A stretch of DNA of 64,000 nucleotides, from positions 15,530,228 to 15,594,227 of the forward strand of contig JBCFYV010000012.1 of NCBI GenBank assembly GCA_039000515.1. Reading direction: 5' to 3'. The stretch is from Timema cristinae. Lineage: Eukaryota; Arthropoda; Insecta; Phasmatodea; Timematidae. Below are positions 58,994 through 64,000 of the stretch, one piece after another. Made by a program: the position numbers and the translations under genes. The notes beneath the pieces are model-generated. The model saw only the letters and a program-made list of their open reading frames with translations, was not told where the DNA came from and searched no databases. Position 1 is the first letter of the stretch; every line of letters starts with the position of its first letter.

Positions 58994-59774
58994 TGTACAT
59001 TTCCTCAAATTCTACCTTACTCATACCTATTCCATTAGTATCAACACACGGATATCCCAAATGAGTAGAAATATGCATTGCACAAAGTAGGAGTAAGGTA
59101 ATTGAGAAGTTACATAGAACTCAACATTCTTTACCACATATAACAGGGACTTTAACCATCCAAAACCTGACCTCTCAGATCAGAGCCAAGCATGTTGATA
59201 CTAAATTTAAGTGAAGTGGATAAGGTCAGAAATAGAAATTAATTTATCTCATTTACGACCTTATCCGGATGACATCAACACTAGCCAGCAAGACTTGGAT
59301 AAAAGTGAATAATATTTGTAAAACTAAGAAGTTTCAATTCATATTTTATTTTGAAATAGTACAATAAAATTGATCATAGCAGTGCACTAACATTCAAAAT
59401 GCCTCATTTTATGCTTTGTTTTCCTCTAACCTAACCTTACCTAGCCTAACTTAAACTAATAGGGTATAGCCTGAACTCACCTAATCTAAGTTAACCTAGC
59501 CTAGCCTAACCTAACATCAATCATAGAAATTGCCAATATCCAATTGCGGGTGGATAATATCAATATTATCTGGATAAACTTCGAAAAACATTCTATACAC
59601 CTTTCATTCAACATTATCTATGTATTTTGGATAATATCAACATTATCTGGATAATATTGATTTAATCCAGGTTCAGACTTCACCTATAGCAGATATTTAT
59701 AATTGTATACAGTAAGTAAAATTCATAATGACAGTACATTTCTTCTAAATTCTACCTTCCTCATTCCTAACCAA
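58994..59774. repeat. Direct repeat pair with palindromes and CCTAA-like cluster between
   Basis: GTACATTTCCTCAAATTCTA (58,997) recurs as GTACATTTCTTCTAAATTCT (59,735) with matching sequence on both sides, about 738 bases apart. Between them: an inverted pair GGATAAGGTC and GACCTTATCC (about 59,219 and 59,261), a degenerate CCTAACCTAA-type tract (59,428-59,515) and palindromic GGATAATATCAATATTATC and ATAATATCAACATTATC (59,551 and 59,628). No gene. Confidence 0.5.
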
Positions 59775-60186
59775 TCAGTGTGGGTAGGATGAAATGAAAA
59801 AATAAAAAAGTATATACAGCTAAATCTACAAGGGTTCATAACCTTGAACATTTTACTTAAATTTTAGCACTTATATTTGAACAAAGTTTAGGTAAAATGT
59901 TAGTTAAGTTGAACCATGGTCACAGTTGCAATACATGGACCATCTTTAATTGAAACAATTTAATTAAAACATGACATATGGCAAGACAATTTGCTAGACC
60001 CAAGTGAAGTAGAGATTGCAAAAACTATGTTCATAATTCTTTTGAAAAAACTTGTGTTTAAAACATTGTCGAGCAATCAAATTTATCTGCATTGCAGAAA
60101 AACATAAATAAGCCACTAAATACACTAATAGTGTAAATTAAATTGAACAATGTATAAGCATGTGCATTTACATGTATATATTTAGT

Positions 60187-60470
60187 CTACCTCATACAAG
60201 GAAGTATTGGGCTGCCAAAACTTGTGTGAGCCAAGTTGCTGATGTTATGTCAAGAGATTGCTGGGAAGAATTGAAAGCTATGATACACTTCAATGACAAC
60301 ACTAAAGCTTTACCTTCAACAGACCTACTCTACGAACATCTTTTCAAATTGGGATTGCCCTTCAGATCAAGTTCAATGAAATAAATCTCTTAAGAAGAGA
60401 AGCTGTGAGTAACCAAACAAATTTTACCATTCAAAGGAAGACATATAGCCCTAATAAGCCTCATAAATGG
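60187..60470 (+). pseudogene. piggyBac-like transposase fragment
   Basis: Encodes RKYWAAKTCVSQVADVMSRD, then EELKAMIHFNDNTKALPSTD and HLFKLG. After stops and shifts come FNEINLL, ILPFKGR and PNKPHKWG. These are ordered landmarks of the N-terminal part of the piggyBac DDE domain (DDE_Tnp_1_7). Decayed, no TTAA-flanked ends found. Confidence 0.8.
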
Positions 60471-60514
60471 GGATTATACAGAGCATAGTGAACTCTTAGC
60501 CAATCTTGTAGAAA

Positions 60515-60538
60515 GGGGGGGGGGAGGGGGGGGGGGGG
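60515..60538 (+). repeat. G-rich homopolymer tract
   Basis: 24 bases of G interrupted by a single A. A potential G-quadruplex and a likely site of length error. Confidence 0.9.
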
Positions 60539-60924
60539 CAAGCAGCTTACCAAGATAAACCATTTATGAGGGTTCAGTGTGTCTATTATGGGAGCCAGCC
60601 AGGGAAAGGAGTGTTTAAAAAGCACCTTAAAGGGGTGTCAAACCTAGATACTTATATAGCACATTTAAGGGCTATTAAACCCAGATAACATTTAAGAGTT
60701 TTAATAAACCTAAGTAACTTTTAAGGGCTTTCAAACCTAAATAATATTTTACAGTTTCATGCTTAGATGTGCCAAATAGTATGTTTTGTAGTTTTTTTGC
60801 ACTTTGCAAATAATTAAATATCAAACACCATTTTCAAAAGGAATTAACTAATAAAAATAATTCCCATAAAAAAAATGCTTTTGCACATCTCTCTATTATT
60901 TTTATTATGTTACTTTTTATTATT

Positions 60925-61170
60925 TTCACCGCATCTTGTTACCTATTTCAGTTATACAACTATGTACTAATGACTCTAGTATGTTAGAAATGAGGAGGAT
61001 TGAATTTTGAGTAGGTGTATCCACATTTGTGTAGCTAGTGGGAAACCATTTAGGAAAAAACACTCTTAGTACACCCGGCTAGGATCGAACTAGAGTATCC
61101 CTGTCATTGGCAGTCTTAATCTATTGCGATAGTAGTGCCTTAGGCCATGTGGCCACCAAGCAGGATTTAA
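60925..61170 (-). mobile_element. SINE-B copy, old
   Basis: Shared tail near 60,928-60,960, body with ATCCACATTTGTGTAG and GTGGGAAACCATTTAGG, B box (GTTCGATCCTAG on minus, about 61,080-61,091), and head TGGTGGCCACATGGCC. No target duplication seen. Confidence 0.7.
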
Positions 61171-61746
61171 TAAAACTATAACTTTTACAAGTCTTACCAT
61201 ATTAGTGTGTAAATCAATATATTTTTAGTCTAAAATTATTCTAAAGCATAATTTTAAAATTTCCTGTTCCCGTCCCAAATCCAGATATTTTGATTATTTC
61301 CAGTTCCGAAGTAAAAAAGTAATTCCCGTCCATCTCTAATAAATATTTAAATCATATTCATTCATAGATTCTAGAGATCATAAGATGTGTAATAATAGAA
61401 ATCTGAATGATTAATAAGTAGTTTTGAATAAATATATAAGTTTTCATACATCATTTATTTATTACTATGTATTAAATGCCTAATGTATCAAATTTAATAC
61501 AAACTATTTTTTTTTTCAAGTAAGGTTCATTTATTTAGTTCCTAAACAACATAAATTAGCACTTTTTTTTTATATCAGACACTAAGAGGTTAAAATCTGT
61601 AGAAAATTTGTACAAAATTAAAATACACTTAAAACAAAATAAAGTTATTTATATGTACATTACATTTTCATCAGGATTTTATAATAGTAGAAGCAGCATG
61701 AACACACTCTGGTGTGTGATATGTTTATCTACCTTGTTGCTATAGA

Positions 61747-61965
61747 CTATTTCACAAAAGTTTCTACACTGAATATCATCTCTGAGGTAATTGTATGAAT
61801 ACAGTTGGGGAACAGCGTTGTCATTCTCTTGATTTTGTGTGGTAAATCTTTACTCAAATATACAACACATTTAGCAACACAGTGTTGTTCATGTTGACAT
61901 AACTCCTTCTTACCCCGGCACAGTAATAAAGTTACACTATTTGGTATTCGTGTTCCTACCAGCAA
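61747..61965 (-). other. 72-codon ORF of a dispersed repeat
   Basis: Reads MLVGTRIPNSVTLLLCRGKK, later KCVVYLSKDLPHKIKRMTTL and TITSEMIFSVETFVK. A decayed relative lies at 13,855-13,965, so it is repetitive, not a single-copy gene. Family not recognised. Confidence 0.4.
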
Positions 61966-62869
61966 TTACAAAAATATTAATTGAATGCTTTTGTTTTATA
62001 GGTATTTTATGTAAACCATGTTAAAAAGAAAACTATATTATCAATTTTAGTTAGTATTTTGTATTTATTTTTGTTGGTACATCAATAGCTATGGAATTAG
62101 AACATTTTGTTAATTATTTTTTAAAAGTAGTGTTTAATTAACAGTCAACCTTTAATACTAGGGCTTAATGTTTACTAAAAAAGAGTTAACAAAGTTTTAT
62201 ATCTAAAAGTTGAAATTATATTTATGAAATAAGGAAAAGTTTATCAAGTACTCTTTCCGAAAATAAATTTTATGATGGTTGCAAAAGTCAATGTTTCTAG
62301 AATATTCTGTACGCTGATCAATCATATGCTTGTGACCTCCATGTCATATTGTTCAGTGATGAAATAATTCCAAATACACTGTATCAACACAACTGAAATA
62401 AGGAAATTTGGCAACACTTAAACAAAAGCAGAAGTGCGTAAATATTCCAAATTTTGAAAAATTCTTAAGAGTGAATGGTCCAGATATTTGATTTGACCCA
62501 ACGAATACCAAACTTTCATAGTTGTTTTGTCTTTTATATCTTTAAAAACCTTGTTTGTGGTGGGAAAATAGAGTTTCCTTTGTACTATTAAATGGGTGGG
62601 AAGGGAGAATACCCATGTCAGCAGTAAGCGAACCATAACAAACTGGAAATAAAACTCCAACTGAATGGAAGAAGGGGGAAGGCCAGCAAAGATAATAGAG
62701 AAGTTGAAAGAATTAGAGAAGGATGTAAGGTCAAAAAGCACTGAACTACTCACTCAAAAAAGAAAGGTTTTCATGAGAGAAGCAGGCAGAAATATGCACA
62801 AAAGAGAAAAGAAGAATAAAGAGGAGGGAGTGTTATGGAGACAGGGGAGAAGAGTTGGAGAGGAAGTGG

Positions 62870-63130
62870 AGGAAGTGTTTGGGTGATATGAGGTAGAGGG
62901 AGTGTTTAGGTGAGGGGGAGATGGTGGCAGTGGAGGGAGTGTTTGGCTGAGAGAAAGGGTGGAGGGAGTATTTGGATGAGAGAGGGGGTGAGGGATGGTT
63001 TGGATGAGAGAGGAAGTGTTTGTGTGAGAGAGGGGGGAGGGAGAGTTTGGATAAGAGAAGAGGTGGAGGAAGTGATTGGGAGAGTATTATTTGAGAAAGG
63101 GAGGAGGAAGAGTATTAGAGTGAGAGAGCG
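62870..63130 (+). repeat. Purine-rich degenerate minisatellite
   Basis: Irregular units like GGAGGGAGTGTTTGG(A/C)TGAGAGA, nearly all purine plus T. The ORFs on both strands here are low-complexity artefacts. Long purine/pyrimidine asymmetry may favour triplex DNA. Confidence 0.75.
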
Positions 63131-63736
63131 ACAGAAGTAAAGCAGTGGGTTGAGAGATAAAAAATAAGTTTGTGTGAGAGAAACAGATAAAAACAAATCA
63201 AAACTACTGAAAGAATGACAAACTAAACCAAGCTTACTTCACTAAACTACCAGAACTATTCTTAATTGATCTCAATATCTATTAATTTTACTTACCTTCT
63301 ACTACTTGCCAAAAGATTATTTAAACTTAGTGTAAATTGAATGAGTGTCATTGGATTTTTGTTATAAATGGTTTTTAGGATGATGGGTGTATTTTTAGTT
63401 TGAATAAACAACCTTATAAGTCTAGTTTTTATAAATTATAACTTGTTTTGAAATGTTTCATCAACTATTAAAAATAGCTCTAAGAAAAGTATTGCCAATT
63501 TTGAAGGAAAGGTGATCTTTTTCACAATATCCTGAAATTTTGTTTAATACGTTATTGTTTTTTGATACCAACTGTTTGTGTGGTATTTTATGCACTACTT
63601 ATTACAACAACATTTTAAACATTCCTTTCAAAATTATGTTAATTAATTAATCAATTTCATCACAAGCCATTGTTAGGATAATCAAGTCTTGTAGATTAGT
63701 GCGGCGTGAATGGGAGAATCTATAACCTTTTTCAGG

Positions 63737-63927
63737 GTACTGACTGGCAAACCCGATGAGAAGAGACCATTGGGAAGATCGAGATGGGAGGATAACATTA
63801 GACTGGAGCTGAAAGAGATAGTGTATAATGAGGTGGACTGGAGAGAACTAGCTCAAGATAGGGATAAGTGACTTTTTTAAGTGTGGCAAAGAACTTTCAA
63901 GTTCCTATTGCCATAGAGTAAGTAAGT
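63737..63927 (+). mobile_element. 3' end of an RTE-like retrotransposon
   Basis: Open frame VLTGKPDEKRPLGRSRWED, then IRLELKEIVYNEVDWRELAQ, RDK and a TGA. Then a short 3' UTR ends GCCATAGAGTAAGTAAGTAA. It is the same group as the antisense copy at 53.0 kb. 5'-truncated to about 190 bp. Confidence 0.8.
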
Positions 63928-64000
63928 AATCTATTTCAACACATGGGAGGATTATCACTATTAAATTTGCACTCTTCTGTATTAATTCAAAATTTTACTG

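Noticed and set aside
62906..63196. Proline/serine-rich protein ORF
   Set aside because: Both strands are open because the DNA is a purine-rich minisatellite.

Overview
The window reads as a repeat-rich, AT-rich piece of an insect nuclear genome. The evidence is two spliced, animal-type genes with long introns, plus mariner, piggyBac, hAT, Tigger/pogo, PIF/Harbinger and RTE-like remnants and tRNA-derived SINEs. I could not settle the order; Hemiptera is a guess. Almost every ORF longer than 60 codons outside the two genes is transposon debris or a chance ORF.

Two host genes can be assembled exon by exon. On the minus strand (12,282-25,449) lies the eEF1A lysine methyltransferase EEF1AKMT2 (METTL10 family): four exons in perfect phase, first exon not found. 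On the plus strand (41,423-52,853) lies ferrochelatase, the last enzyme of heme synthesis: eight exons carrying the 2Fe-2S cysteines and the active-site histidine. Its transit-peptide exon was not found, and exon 5 lacks one base. Both genes are inflated by transposons in their introns.

Layout. 1-1,522: end of a non-LTR retrotransposon in which 66 bp (22 codons) of reverse transcriptase has grown into an array of about 14 copies. 2.7-3.0 kb: SINE. 5.0-8.6 kb: a nearly intact cut-and-paste transposon with 14-bp terminal inverted repeats, an AATA target duplication and a DDE-like transposase broken by a single in-frame stop. 12-25 kb: EEF1AKMT2 with intronic hAT, mariner, RTE and SINE copies, including one SINE inside another. 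25.8-27.4 kb: a TIR element with ATAA flanks and a SINE inside it. 28.8-33.3 kb: two hAT MITEs and a Tigger remnant. 34-41 kb: mostly featureless AT-rich DNA. 41-53 kb: ferrochelatase; intron 4 holds an RTE element, which holds a GC-rich insert, which holds a PIF/Harbinger-type MITE. 53-64 kb: antisense RTE, a second Harbinger-type MITE, foldback elements, a hAT relic, a piggyBac relic and a purine-rich minisatellite.

The most notable patterns are the in-frame RT-derived satellite, the 3.6-kb transposon family, and a hairpin-containing 3' tail of about 45 bp shared by three SINE types with different heads or bodies (13 occurrences). There is no CRISPR, operon or prokaryotic feature.
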